Assembly: GCF_001438845.1 (NCBI RefSeq)
Contig: NZ_JQCL01000055.1
Span: forward strand, 1 to 64,000
DNA: 64,000 nt
Direction: 5' to 3'
Origin: Lactiplantibacillus xiangfangensis
Lineage (GTDB): Bacteria > Bacillota > Bacilli > Lactobacillales > Lactobacillaceae
Made by a program: the position numbers and the translations under genes. How positions within the stretch are numbered: the first letter of the stretch is position 1; every line of letters begins with the position of its first letter. The notes beneath the pieces were generated by a model. That model was not told where the DNA came from. It ran no database searches and saw only the letters and a program-made list of their open reading frames with translations. Positions 17,784-26,088 of the stretch are shown here, piece after piece.

Positions 17784-18755
17784 TTAGATATATTGAATTA
17801 ATGTCATCAGAACTGGCACAACAACAATGAACAATACGGTACTAGTTGTGACAATGTTCGTTGCGTATTCAACGTCCCCATGCGCTTCGTTAGCCAAGAT
17901 GGGCAAGACAGCCAACATCGGTGTCGCGGATTGCACGATTAACGTTTGTGAAGCTAAGGTTGGCATCGAAACACCCATGTTACCAACGGCCATGAGTACT
18001 AAGACCATCACGACCGGTGATAAGACGAACCGGCCAACTAAAGCAACGATCGTATCACGATCGAACCGGATACTCTTTAAGCCGGCGTCAGCTAACACGA
18101 TCCCGATATAGATCAGGGATAATGGTGTGACCAAGTTACCAACGTAAGTTAACGTTGAACCAATGAAGGAAATCTTTGTTGGGTTAACGTTTAACAGTAA
18201 GAAGACCAAGGCAACTAAGAAACCAACCAACGGCATTGGAATAACCTTTTTCCAGTCGATCTTGTTGTGGGTCTTTTCCTTAGGCTTCGTTGGGTCATCA
18301 TTAGAGATCAAGAATACCCCGAAGGCCCAAGTTGAGACCGTGTTAACCACGTAGTAAACCAGGAAGTACGTCATACTCTTTTCACCGAACAGTGCCATGT
18401 TTAATGGTAGTCCAATGAAAATCGTGTTGGCGTTAACGATTGCGTTGATAAAGATCCCTTTACGACCAGGACGGATTTTCATAATCCGAACCAGCGCAAA
18501 TGCAATCAAGTAACCAATGATAACGGCCACAAAGGCGTATGCCAAGTAACCGGCAAATGAGGCTAATTGGCCCCGGGTTAGGCGTCCTAACACCGAAACG
18601 AAGATGGATGCGGGCAATGCAATGTTCTTGATAAATTTCGAGATGGTCCCCGCAAATTGATCGTCAAACCAGCCCGTCCGTCGTAGTACATACCCTAAGA
18701 TCATGATCAAAACGACCACTAGGACACTTTGAATCGAATTCCATAAAACAGTCAT
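17784..18755 (-). CDS. AEC-family transporter, probable malate permease
   Basis: This 323-residue membrane protein has about ten helices and belongs to the auxin efflux carrier family, which includes the MleP malate carriers of lactic acid bacteria. The duplicated five-helix plan, with NANTIFIGLPLNMALFG in the middle of the first half, fits the family. It lies 86 bases downstream of the malolactic enzyme gene on the same strand and ahead of a strong terminator. Uptake of malate or exchange of malate for lactate is therefore the likely role (inference from context). In L. plantarum such genes are called mleP. Confidence 0.85.
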   Translation of the reverse strand: MTVLWNSIQSVLVVVLIMILGYVLRRTGWFDDQFAGTISKFIKNIALPASIFVSVLGRLTRGQLASFAGYLAYAFVAVIIGYLIAFALVRIMKIRPGRKGIFINAIVNANTIFIGLPLNMALFGEKSMTYFLVYYVVNTVSTWAFGVFLISNDDPTKPKEKTHNKIDWKKVIPMPLVGFLVALVFLLLNVNPTKISFIGSTLTYVGNLVTPLSLIYIGIVLADAGLKSIRFDRDTIVALVGRFVLSPVVMVLVLMAVGNMGVSMPTLASQTLIVQSATPMLAVLPILANEAHGDVEYATNIVTTSTVLFIVVVPVLMTLIQYI

Positions 18756-18841
18756 GAGTTTTTTGTCCCCACTTCCTACAATTTTTAATGTGTACTATTG
18801 AAACTAGTTGTTATTGCTCTCTCTAAAAGCCAACCACTTTG

Positions 18842-20482
18842 TTACTTACTTGTTTTGTACTCAGGAACCCACTTCATATCAGCAACGGCTTGCTTCGCAT
18901 CACTGATTGGTTCCTTGTTCAATTTTTGATCGATAACACTTTGTGCAACGACTTCTGCCAAAGTTTGGGAGAAAGCCGTAATCTTTGAAACTGGTGGCAA
19001 GACTGCGGCACCCGGCTTAGTCGTATCAACGATTCCACCCAATGCGTGGCAAGCTGCGGATAAAGTCTCACTGTTCAAGACCTTCGCAGTTGCGGCAATC
19101 AACCCAAAGCCTAAACCAGGGTACATCAAGGCGTTGTTTCCTTGACCGATTTGGTAAGTCACACCCTTGTATTCAACGTCGTCGGCTGGAATCCCAGTCG
19201 CAACCAGGGCACGGCCATCCGTCCACTTGATCAAGTCTTCAGCCGTTGCTTCGGCTAACTTAGTTGGGTTTGATAATGGGAAGATAATTGGCCGATCCGT
19301 GTGCGCAGCCATTTCCTTAATGATGCTTTCCGTAAAGGTCCCTGGTTGCGTTGACGTCCCAATCATAACCGTTGGGTGAACCGCCTTAACAACGGCTTCC
19401 AAGTTGGTCAATTCGTCAGCGTTGCTGAATTCGCTCCGTTGACGCGTGAAGGCCTTTTGTGCTGGCGTCAAGTCGTCGGTGTCATCGAATAACAACCCTT
19501 GCTTATCAACGGCGTAGAAGTGTTGCTTAGCTTCTTCTTCCGTCAGGCCAGCTTGCATCAATTCGTCCATGATCTGGTTAGCAATCCCCATTCCGGCAGT
19601 ACCGGCACCAAATGATAAAATCTTTTGATCCTTAATGCTTTCCTTTGAGATGTTTAAGGCACCGAGAATCCCGGCTAAAACAACCATCCCAGTTCCTTGG
19701 ATATCGTCGTTGAAAGTTGCGATCTTATCCTTGTACTTGTCTAAGATCACTTGGGCGTTTGAACGACCGAAGTCTTCCCAATGTAAGAGTGAATCTGGGT
19801 ACAACTTTTGTTCCGCTTCAACGAACTTGTCAATCACGTCGTAGTACTGGTCACCGTAAACACGCTTGTGACGGTTACCTAAGTACAACGGGTCATCCAA
19901 TAATTTTTGGTTATTCGTTCCGGCGTCAATACTTACGGGTAAAACTTGTGATGGGTCGATTCCGGCAGCAGCGGTGTAAACCATTAATTTACCCACGGCA
20001 ATGTCGACACCGTTAACACCCCAGTCCCCCATACCAAGAATTCCTTCAGCATCAGTTACAACAACTAAACGAATGTCGCGGCCTTCCGCTGCGTTACGTA
20101 ACGTTGCTTCAACGTCTTCCGGTGCATCAACTGAAACGAAAGCGGCGTTTTGAGGATCTAAGAATAATTCGTTGTATTGTTCGATGGAATCCGCAACGAC
20201 TGGATCGTACACGACTGGCATAAATTCAACCACGTGTTCGTCCATCAAATGGTAGAACAACGTCCGGTTTTCATTGAAGAGGTTCATTAAGAAAATCCGT
20301 TTTTCCAAACGAGTCGCCTTGCTTTGGAACTGTGCGTATGCTTGGGTCGTCTGTTCATCGATCGTCTGCACATTGCTTGGCAACGTCCCGGTCAAACCTA
20401 AAGCTTGCCGTTCGGCCTTCGTAAATGCCGTCCCTTTGTTTAAAAATGGGTTATTTAAAATCTTATCAGCAGTTTGAGTCAT
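18842..20482 (-). CDS. mleS: Malolactic enzyme
   Basis: MleS converts L-malate to L-lactate and CO2 in the cytoplasm, using NAD and Mn2+ without releasing pyruvate. The 546-residue length is typical. Visible motifs are FNDDIQGTG in the malic-enzyme core, the dinucleotide-binding [10 protein letters not shown] and [12 protein letters not shown]. The start is ATG 20482, because GGAGG lies 8 bases upstream; the frame extends five codons further without a ribosome binding site. It is co-transcribed with the AEC carrier and diverges from mleR. The promoter TTGACT-18-TAAACT overlaps a candidate LysR box, so malate-dependent activation by MleR is likely. Confidence 0.96.
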   Translation of the reverse strand: MTQTADKILNNPFLNKGTAFTKAERQALGLTGTLPSNVQTIDEQTTQAYAQFQSKATRLEKRIFLMNLFNENRTLFYHLMDEHVVEFMPVVYDPVVADSIEQYNELFLDPQNAAFVSVDAPEDVEATLRNAAEGRDIRLVVVTDAEGILGMGDWGVNGVDIAVGKLMVYTAAAGIDPSQVLPVSIDAGTNNQKLLDDPLYLGNRHKRVYGDQYYDVIDKFVEAEQKLYPDSLLHWEDFGRSNAQVILDKYKDKIATFNDDIQGTGMVVLAGILGALNISKESIKDQKILSFGAGTAGMGIANQIMDELMQAGLTEEEAKQHFYAVDKQGLLFDDTDDLTPAQKAFTRQRSEFSNADELTNLEAVVKAVHPTVMIGTSTQPGTFTESIIKEMAAHTDRPIIFPLSNPTKLAEATAEDLIKWTDGRALVATGIPADDVEYKGVTYQIGQGNNALMYPGLGFGLIAATAKVLNSETLSAACHALGGIVDTTKPGAAVLPPVSKITAFSQTLAEVVAQSVIDQKLNKEPISDAKQAVADMKWVPEYKTSK

Positions 20483-20598
20483 GTTTAATTCCTCCATATT
20501 ATATTAATTAATTTTACGAACTAACCTTTTTCAATTCATCGGTCAGCGAATGCGCTTGGATGAAATCACCACAACGCGCTCATCAATTTACATTCGTA

Positions 20599-20644
20599 AG
20601 TTTAATCTTAAGGAATTCTTATAGTCAAATCTGTGATATGATAT
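20599..20644 (-). promoter_or_regulatory. mleS promoter with overlapping LysR-type box
   Basis: On the minus strand -35 TTGACT (20623-20628) and -10 TAAACT (20599-20604) are spaced 18 bases. The interrupted dyad ATAGTCA...TGATAT (20621-20638, extending to 20644) covers the -35 element. It shares ATAGTCAAA with the fumarase promoter at 29024. The divergent mleR promoter must also fall here. Confidence 0.55.
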
Positions 20645-20694
20645 AAATATATTAAATAAGGTAACTGAAAACGTTGATTTTAAAGGTGATAGAA

Positions 20695-21585
20695 ATGAAC
20701 ACAAAAGACTTAGCTTATTTTGATAAATTAATTTTTGAAAAAAGTTTTTCAAAAGTCGCAAAAATTTTCAATGTCAGTCAGCCAACCATTACGACTGCCA
20801 TCAAACGACTCGAAGCTGAATTTGGCGCACCACTCGTCATTCGCGACCGCACGCAAAACACATTACACGTCACGGCTAGCGGTGCTCAATTAGCTGAGCA
20901 CACCAAGATTGTCTTGCACGAACTGCAGCTTGCTCATCAAGAAATTGACAACTTATCACAGAACCGCTTAATTTTAGGCTTGCCACCAATTATCGAGAAT
21001 CATTATTTTCCTAAGGTGGGGGCCCGGTTGGCGTCAGCCGGTCTCCTATCCGGTCTTGAAACGGTTGAAGGTGGCTCAATTTGGCTACGCAACGCCGTCC
21101 GTGACGGTCGTGTTGACATGACACTGCTCGGGTCAATCGAACCCCTCGCCTACCAGACTTTGGTTGCAGAGGAATTCGACCGGCAGCCATTTTGTATCTA
21201 CGTCTCTAAGCAGCACCCGCTTGCTCAACGTAAACGGATTTACTTTAGCGAACTCCGTCATGAAAATTTTGTCTTTTTCAACAGTAACTTTATTCACAAC
21301 ACGGCATTCAATAAGCTCACCCGTCGAAACCATTTCCGCCCCAACATCGTGTTCCGTTCTAACGACACGCACGTCTTAATGAAGCTAATCGGCCAAAATG
21401 TCGGTATCGGCTTCTTCACTAGTATCGTTGACCATTACCGTAAGGATGTCGTCCGGTTAGACTTGATGGACATTGAGCCCCCCGAATTCATTACTAGCAT
21501 CGTGTACCGAACTACGCACATCTTGACACCCGCGCAACAACAATTGCTCACGATCCTGCACGAGACTTTGACAACTGATGATTAA
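20695..21585 (+). CDS. mleR: LysR-family regulator of malolactic fermentation
   Basis: This 296-residue LysR-type regulator has an N-terminal winged helix-turn-helix (residues about 5-62, with FSKVAKIFNVSQPTITTAIKRLE) and a periplasmic-binding-like effector domain with LGLPPIIENHYFP. It is divergent from mleS, the classic arrangement for MleR, which activates mleS in response to malate. ATG 20695 is preceded by AAAGGTGAT; an upstream TTG is less likely. It is paralogous to the regulator at 24229-25110. A terminator and repeat copy B follow. Confidence 0.88.
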   Translation: MNTKDLAYFDKLIFEKSFSKVAKIFNVSQPTITTAIKRLEAEFGAPLVIRDRTQNTLHVTASGAQLAEHTKIVLHELQLAHQEIDNLSQNRLILGLPPIIENHYFPKVGARLASAGLLSGLETVEGGSIWLRNAVRDGRVDMTLLGSIEPLAYQTLVAEEFDRQPFCIYVSKQHPLAQRKRIYFSELRHENFVFFNSNFIHNTAFNKLTRRNHFRPNIVFRSNDTHVLMKLIGQNVGIGFFTSIVDHYRKDVVRLDLMDIEPPEFITSIVYRTTHILTPAQQQLLTILHETLTTDD

Positions 21586-21608
21586 GCCAAATTCGATTAT
21601 CGTTAATA

Positions 21609-21645
21609 AAAAAAGTGCCTTCAAAAATTCTGAAAGCACTTTTTT
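21609..21645 (+). terminator. Terminator of mleR
   Basis: A 15-bp stem with one mismatch (21609-21623 against 21631-21645) has A and T runs at its base, starting 24 bases past the mleR stop codon. Confidence 0.8.
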
Positions 21646-21679
21646 ATCAACTTTTAAAACCAGTTATTTATAAATTAGT

Positions 21680-21856
21680 CGCTTCGGCGGACAGAACCGA
21701 TGTGCTATGGGGGACGTTCCCAGCCACAGGACGGTCTGCGACCTCGCTTCAAAGCCGACAACCCACGTCTTTGAAGCGCCCCGCAACAGTAGTCGATAAG
21801 AACCATCGGCTACCGTTGCCGACACAGCACATCAATTCTGTCCGCCTTCGCTAAAT
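21680..21856. repeat. Structured intergenic repeat, family 1, copy B
   Basis: This is a full copy of the element at 9621-9797 in the same orientation. The outer stem pairs 21686-21706 with 21826-21846 (19 of 21 positions). Hairpin I is a perfect 10 bp (21745-21754 against 21769-21778) and hairpin II pairs 21784-21797 with 21805-21818. Paired changes relative to copy A keep the stems. Like copy A it lies just after a terminator. Confidence 0.82.
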
Positions 21857-22297
21857 TAACTTTGCTATTGCAATTATTTTCGGACGACCGGAATAACCAG
21901 TGCACATTGGCCTAGATACTGATGCAACCGTAATTAATCCCTAAATTTAACTTTCATGTCTTTAACCTGATTTATTCACAAAAATATACGCAAAAATAAA
22001 TAGATTGCAATTAATATCATTATCCACGGACTAACCGCGGTGTTGTACTTTAATAAAACATCTCCTAGAAGACCAATCACAGCTATCGACGAGTATGGCT
22101 TGTTTAGGTGTTTTCCTAAACCCGCAGTACCATCAGGCAACATCTGCACAGAGTTAAAAAAATCTTAGGCTTTCCCCAAATTGAGAATACCTGAGACTTT
22201 TACTTAGAATCAGAATGGTCATTCTGCCAACACAATAATTTTATTGAAGAGTAGTGGACTCGTGATGCTGTCTTTGCACTTAAATAACCCGTATCGC
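21857..22297. other. Gap without recognised genes
   Basis: This AT-rich stretch between repeat copy B and the CPBP gene holds one plausible minus-strand terminator (22156-22196). I see no coding frame with a ribosome binding site. Confidence 0.5.
22156..22196 (-). terminator. Possible terminator of the bacteriocin-immunity transcript
   Basis: On the minus strand a 7-bp stem with one mismatch (22163-22169 against 22190-22196) and a 20-base loop is followed by seven T. It lies about 100 bases beyond the CPBP gene. Confidence 0.4.
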
Positions 22298-22966
22298 TTA
22301 GTTAGCTACTACATTAATAATGGTTACTATCCAATTAACACAAATATGTCCTAAAATGGCGGTACCTAAATGCTTAGTACTAACAGCAAGACACGAAAGT
22401 CCTAAACCTGTTATGAAGACTCCTAATGCATTTCCGATATCATATCCATGTCCAAGTGCAAATAAAAAATTTGTTAAAAGCAATGAAGGAATCATCGAAA
22501 GATGTATTGTTAAATAGTTTTGAAGAATTCCACGAAATAAGACTTCTTCTAAAAAAGGACTTACAAAGTTTGATCCAATCAAGGTAATCATACCTAATGG
22601 GCTATTGATTAATGATAAGATTTCGTTATTTTCGCTCTCCGTATGTGCGGAAAAAACAAAACTTAAAACCATTTGAATTATAACGAGTAAAGCCGCAATT
22701 GCTAATGTGGCTAACACATTTTTAACGCTTATACCTTTAAAAAATGGATATCGTTGAAAATTCACATGATAAATCCATAATACTATTCCAGATACAAACG
22801 CTGTTAATATTAGAAAGGTCAGCCAATGTGCAACTAAATTTACATTAGTGCGATCCTCTCCCCACCAATCCCAGTACCCGTCAGCTAGAATTGGAACCTG
22901 AATAAACAAGAACAATCCAATTCCAATAAATATATTTGTTAGTATACTTAGTCCCTTGGTTATCAT
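22298..22966 (-). CDS. CPBP/CAAX-type membrane protease, probable bacteriocin immunity protein
   Basis: This 222-residue polytopic membrane protein of the CPBP (Abi/CAAX protease) family has the three expected motifs: EEVLFRG near residue 135, FALGHG near 167 and a late HICVN. Proteins of this family give self-immunity in several class II bacteriocin loci, such as PlnI and PlnP. Two double-glycine peptides lie directly upstream on the same strand, so immunity is the likely role (inference). ATG 22966 has GGAGAG 7 bases upstream; a frame six codons longer lacks one. Base composition is noticeably AT-rich compared with the flanking metabolic genes. Confidence 0.82.
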   Translation of the reverse strand: MITKGLSILTNIFIGIGLFLFIQVPILADGYWDWWGEDRTNVNLVAHWLTFLILTAFVSGIVLWIYHVNFQRYPFFKGISVKNVLATLAIAALLVIIQMVLSFVFSAHTESENNEILSLINSPLGMITLIGSNFVSPFLEEVLFRGILQNYLTIHLSMIPSLLLTNFLFALGHGYDIGNALGVFITGLGLSCLAVSTKHLGTAILGHICVNWIVTIINVVAN

Positions 22967-22982
22967 ATTTTCTCTCCTAATC

Positions 22983-23007
22983 AAAAAAGGCGCTTCTGCG
23001 ACCCTTT
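22983..23007 (-). terminator. Attenuator-like hairpin between bacteriocin peptide and immunity gene
   Basis: On the minus strand AAAGG-(GT)-CGC pairs with GCG-CCTTT around an AGAA loop (23007-22986) and six T in total follow the stem. It lies between the first peptide gene and the CPBP gene, so it could reduce read-through into immunity. Confidence 0.5.
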
Positions 23008-23013
23008 ACTTTT

Positions 23014-23190
23014 TTAATAATGACGTTTTTTGTTAGATTTATGTTTGTACCCCATTACCCCGTCAACGAACCCCCAAATGGAATCGCGTGCTTGAGACCA
23101 ATTAGGCATAAGAAAGCTGAATTTACCTCCTTGTATCCCTGATAAATTTTGATTTGATAATTCCTTATACTGTTCAAATTTTTTATTCAT
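23014..23190 (-). CDS. Double-glycine class II bacteriocin-like peptide
   Basis: This is a 58-residue precursor with ATG 23190 preceded by AAGGGGG at a spacing of 8. The first 22 residues form a double-glycine leader ending in LSGIQGG. The predicted mature peptide has 36 residues, starts with KFSFLMPNW, contains the GxxxG motif GFVDG and ends in the basic tail KSNKKRHY. These are hallmarks of class IIb two-peptide bacteriocins. The second peptide gene lies 20 bases upstream and the CPBP immunity-type gene follows. No dedicated ABC exporter is in the window, so export would depend on one elsewhere. I do not recognise it as a named plantaricin. Confidence 0.8.
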   Translation of the reverse strand: MNKKFEQYKELSNQNLSGIQGGKFSFLMPNWSQARDSIWGFVDGVMGYKHKSNKKRHY

Positions 23191-23210
23191 AATTTATCCC
23201 CCTTACCAAG

Positions 23211-23357
23211 TTATGCAAGAACTAAATGCTGTTTACCAATCCACCTCAACCCTTTACGAACACCACGACCGACCACAAAGAAAAAGTTATAATCAGCTTG
23301 TGAACCACCTGAAAATTTTTGCATGTTTTTCTTTGTTAAAGATTGAAAACTATCCAA
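23211..23357 (-). CDS. Second bacteriocin-like peptide, start uncertain or leader frameshifted
   Basis: The frame contains the leader end QKFSGG and a 30-residue predicted mature peptide beginning SQADYNFFF, with the GxxxG motif GVRKG and a cationic middle (RKGLRWIGK). It ends 20 bases before the first peptide gene. No ATG with a ribosome binding site opens this frame: TTG 23357 gives an 18-residue leader but lacks a clear ribosome binding site. An ATG at about 23391 lies in another frame, and adding one A to the following A-run would join it to this frame as a normal 29-residue leader. The gene may therefore be decayed or misread. It is the expected partner of the neighbouring peptide. Confidence 0.6.
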   Translation of the reverse strand: MDSFQSLTKKNMQKFSGGSQADYNFFFVVGRGVRKGLRWIGKQHLVLA

Positions 23358-23772
23358 ACTTGTGAAGTTCTTCGTAATAAATTTCTCATCGTATATTCAG
23401 TATCATTCAATATTGTCAGACAATAATATAATTGTAAGCCAATCTATCCATTGTACTTTTGTCGCTTATCAATTCAATACTAATTGCCTTTCAATGTTTT
23501 TAATATAACACCTCCCCAACCTATTAAACGACATTTTTACAAACGTAATATTTTCAGCTAACAATCACCATCCCAATAAGTCAGCACACTAATGTCCCAA
23601 CCTCACTCCTTCCATCCAATTTCATAGAGTAACGCAAAGACTTTTCCATTTATATAGTAGAATCGTCGGATATTCAATCTAAAAGTTACGTTAAATCGTG
23701 TGAATAGTGCGATAATAAATTTAACGGCAATTCAAAGAGTATATCGCTGAAAAATATGATGAGAACCATTAG
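23358..23772. other. AT-rich region upstream of the bacteriocin-like genes
   Basis: On the minus strand a strong ribosome binding site (GGGGAGGTG near 23505-23518) is followed only by short broken frames, possibly a decayed small gene. The inverted repeat CGTTAAAT/ATTTAACG (23689-23696 and 23719-23726) is the only dyad noted. I could not identify a convincing pair of plantaricin-type regulator repeats. Confidence 0.4.
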
Positions 23773-24144
23773 TTAATCTCATCTGCGCTTACATCGAAGG
23801 GGAATTTGCGACGAATCTCAGTTAACGAGGCCTGGGAATACTTTAAAGCTAAAAAACGTAAACTACTTTCAGCACAAGAAACTGGTTCGATCTACGCGCA
23901 ACGCAAGATTGATGTCGAGCCAATTTTGGGAAAAATGAAAGCTTATTTGGATTTCAATTGGTTCGAGGTCTTGAAAAGACCAAAAAGGAAGTCGGAATCG
24001 TTATAATGGCACTAAACATCCTCAAGTTGACCGCAATAGGTCGACTTACGCGACAAAAATCAAAAACAAAAAATGGACGTAAAGCCAAAATTTGGCTTTA
24101 CGTCCATTTTCAATTATCAGGAGCTAGTTTTGTCACAGCCCCCC
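23773..24144 (+). pseudogene. Truncated, frameshifted IS transposase remnant (IS1182-like)
   Basis: Only the C-terminal part of a transposase is present. One frame contains RKIDVEPILGKMKAYLDFNWF. The continuation VRGLEKTKKEVGIVIMALN lies in another frame from about 23958, so a frameshift separates them. TTTTGTCACAGCCCC (24128-24142) resembles the right terminal repeat of such elements (GGGGCTGTGACAAAA on the other strand). No matching left end is seen upstream, so the element is a 5'-truncated relic. It marks the boundary of the bacteriocin island. Confidence 0.75.
24070..24110. terminator. Perfect palindrome near the IS remnant end
   Basis: A 20-bp perfect inverted repeat (24070-24089 against 24091-24110) has an A-run on the left and a T-run on the right. 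It probably acts as a terminator near the end of the former transposase gene. Confidence 0.6.
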
Positions 24145-24228
24145 TTTTTTACATTGCAACAATAACAAGTCTGATAAGTTATATGCCATATTTGCTTGCT
24201 GGCATTAAACAAACTACCCTTAATTCTC

Positions 24229-25110
24229 TTAAATCCGCATTTGAAGTAGCTGATCAATAAACCGTCGTTCATCTGCCGTTGGTATATAGCCTGCTCGCGT
24301 GACAACTGAAATATTAAAGCTGACTGGTAACTGATCATTAATATCTAGACAGACCACCCCATCATCCGCCTTGACGACATCACGGACCAGCAAGCTGATG
24401 CCCATATTGGCCTTAACCAAAGCTTTTACCCAGGAAATATCCGGCGTCCGATAAATCACTTCTGGATGAACCCCCGCAAAATCACAATAAGCCTGAAAAG
24501 CCTGCGGGTGCACGTACTTACCATCAAGCCCAATAAACTGTGCTTGGCCTAAATCTTTAAAATTAACCGCCGTTTGTTTCGCTAGACTATTTTGCGGGCT
24601 CACAATAATACTAAACGGCCGGGCACCTAGGTGATCCGCGTGAACCGTCGGCAAATCAAATGGCAAGTATGACCCTAGTAACGCAATATTGATTTCGCCA
24701 TGAACCAATTTACGCAGTAGTTCATCCGAACCCGTTTCAGTGATTTTTAATTGTTGTAACAAGCCATTTTGTAACAACTTTTCCGCAATCTGTGGAAAAT
24801 ATAGCGTCCCAATAATTGGCGGTAAGCCAAACCTGATATCCGTCTGCTGGGCACTTTTAATCTCCTGATGCGCTAACTTCAGACTCGCTTGAATCTGTTG
24901 GGCATTTTTATAAAGCAACAACCCAGTACGAGTAATGTGCGTTTGCTGGTGCCGGCGATCTTGAATAACCAGTTTGACGGCGAATTCTTTTTCTAACCGC
25001 TGAATTGCCTGGGTCACCGCTGGTTGTGAGACGGCAAACTGTTTCGCAACCATGGTGTAGTTTTGGCAATCCACTAACGCCCGAAAATAATCTAAATCAC
25101 GCGTATTCAT
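24229..25110 (-). CDS. LysR-family regulator coupled to citX
   Basis: This 293-residue LysR-type regulator has a winged helix-turn-helix (NYTMVAKQFAVSQPAVTQAIQRLE) and an effector domain with RFGLPPIIGTLYFP, the same motif as in MleR (LGLPPIIENHYFP), so the two are paralogues. Its ATG overlaps the citX stop codon (ATGA, 4 bases), so it is made from the citX transcript. It probably responds to an organic acid and controls genes nearby such as fumarase and fumarate reductase; that is inference. Just past its 3' end lies the IS remnant, and no clear terminator precedes it. Confidence 0.85.
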   Translation of the reverse strand: MNTRDLDYFRALVDCQNYTMVAKQFAVSQPAVTQAIQRLEKEFAVKLVIQDRRHQQTHITRTGLLLYKNAQQIQASLKLAHQEIKSAQQTDIRFGLPPIIGTLYFPQIAEKLLQNGLLQQLKITETGSDELLRKLVHGEINIALLGSYLPFDLPTVHADHLGARPFSIIVSPQNSLAKQTAVNFKDLGQAQFIGLDGKYVHPQAFQAYCDFAGVHPEVIYRTPDISWVKALVKANMGISLLVRDVVKADDGVVCLDINDQLPVSFNISVVTRAGYIPTADERRFIDQLLQMRI

Positions 25111-25652
25111 GCGCGGTCACCAAATTCCGTCACGTACATGTCAGCAATCTTTTGCTGGAGTTCCGCAACTGAATGCCGCCGCGACCGGGCGCAATCTTTG
25201 GCTTCACGATTGCATAATAGACAGCGGCGTTTCGGCAACCCCAAGTCCGTCCGCGACATTGCCCGTTGCGACCCCGCCCACAAGATATCAATATCATAAA
25301 GACGGCCGAGTGGATCTTGTTCTTCAAAAGCCACGGCAATTCGCTTGCTCGTTGCAAAGTCCGTCTCTAAAATCAAGAACCGTTCGTTGCCTGCCGGATG
25401 ATTCCAATCGGCAGCCACGGTGTACGTCGACAACTGAGCTTCAAATCGTTTCGTTCCGGCCAAAAATAACCGCCGGAGCGCATCGTTATTCTTAATCGGT
25501 CCCGGAATATTCAACTTAATTGCCGCAATCGTTGCTTGGGGATTGACCGCCATTAACTTTTGCTGATACGCGACACGTTGATCCCGTGCCGTCAGCATAT
25601 CAGCAATCGTTTGTGATGCTCCCGTCGTAAAAATCGTTGCCATGCTCGTCAC
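25107..25652 (-). CDS. citX: Citrate lyase holo-ACP synthase (apo-citrate lyase phosphoribosyl-dephospho-CoA transferase)
   Basis: CitX attaches the phosphoribosyl-dephospho-CoA prosthetic group made by CitG to the citrate lyase acyl carrier protein CitD. The 181-residue length fits. The motif GRLYDIDIL matches the conserved GRLxDxDV region, and the Cys/Arg-rich RRCLLCNREAKDC is typical of the family. The start is GTG 25652 or ATG 25643, with AGGAAGAAA upstream of both. The gene is about 3.6 kb from citF and separated from it by frd and fum, and is translationally coupled to a LysR regulator. Confidence 0.88.
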   Translation of the reverse strand: MTSMATIFTTGASQTIADMLTARDQRVAYQQKLMAVNPQATIAAIKLNIPGPIKNNDALRRLFLAGTKRFEAQLSTYTVAADWNHPAGNERFLILETDFATSKRIAVAFEEQDPLGRLYDIDILWAGSQRAMSRTDLGLPKRRCLLCNREAKDCARSRRHSVAELQQKIADMYVTEFGDRA

Positions 25653-26088
25653 TTTCTTCCTATAATAATTGCTTATACTCTCAGCTTAACTGAACCCCAC
25701 TAATTTTCAAGCTATTTATCGCTTAATTTACTGTTAGGACCCAGTTTGAGCTGTCATCAATACTGTAAACAGTAATCGTTATTTCTGAATTAGGTTGTCC
25801 GACTTCAATAGATTTACTGTCGTTCTATTTATTGAATGATCGAAGGTTGTCACTGATGGCATTGGTCGTGATGGTGGTGTTTGACCGGCGCTTTTTTTGC
25901 CGGCCTTACACCACGGACGGTCCGGGACAATTGCGCCTTTTGCAATTGTTCCGGACGAGGGGCTAGACCGCTCCCCAGGCTAGCCCCGGTCCCACGACCG
26001 CATGTCATCAGTGACAACTGGAATACAAAAATCGACCGCACAACTAGTGACAGTCGTACGATCGATTAAGGCTTACTTATTCAAAAAA
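25653..26088. other. Intergenic region between citX and frd
   Basis: The gap of 436 bases holds a possible citX promoter (TTGAAA near the start of the gap on the minus strand, weak -10) and the cloverleaf element at 25845-26018. I see no coding frame. Confidence 0.5.
25845..26018. repeat. Cloverleaf-like structured element, family 2
   Basis: A perfect 13-bp outer stem (25846-25858 against 26006-26018) and a second stem (25864-25870 against 25993-25999) enclose three arms. Arm 1 pairs 25875-25880 with 25908-25913 and continues with a CCGGC/GCCGG tip. Arm 2 is 15 bp with one G-U (25920-25934 against 25942-25956). Arm 3 is 8 bp (25959-25966 against 25980-25987). It has no coding frame. Family unknown to me; a structured RNA or a palindromic mobile repeat is possible. 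Confidence 0.75.

Noticed and set aside
23684..23726. Plantaricin-type regulator binding repeats upstream of the bacteriocin genes
   Set aside because: One TACGTTAA-like motif is present, but the second copy is inverted and the spacing does not fit the known direct-repeat pattern; it also lies 300 bases upstream.
24160..24260. Continuation of the transposase frame past the IS end to 24260
   Set aside because: The frame stays open beyond the terminal repeat but overlaps the LysR gene end; it is an accidental extension.
25845..26018. CRISPR array or tRNA cluster as explanation for the palindromes
   Set aside because: There are no regularly spaced direct repeats and no tRNA-like invariant bases. 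I saw no CRISPR array or tRNA anywhere in the window.
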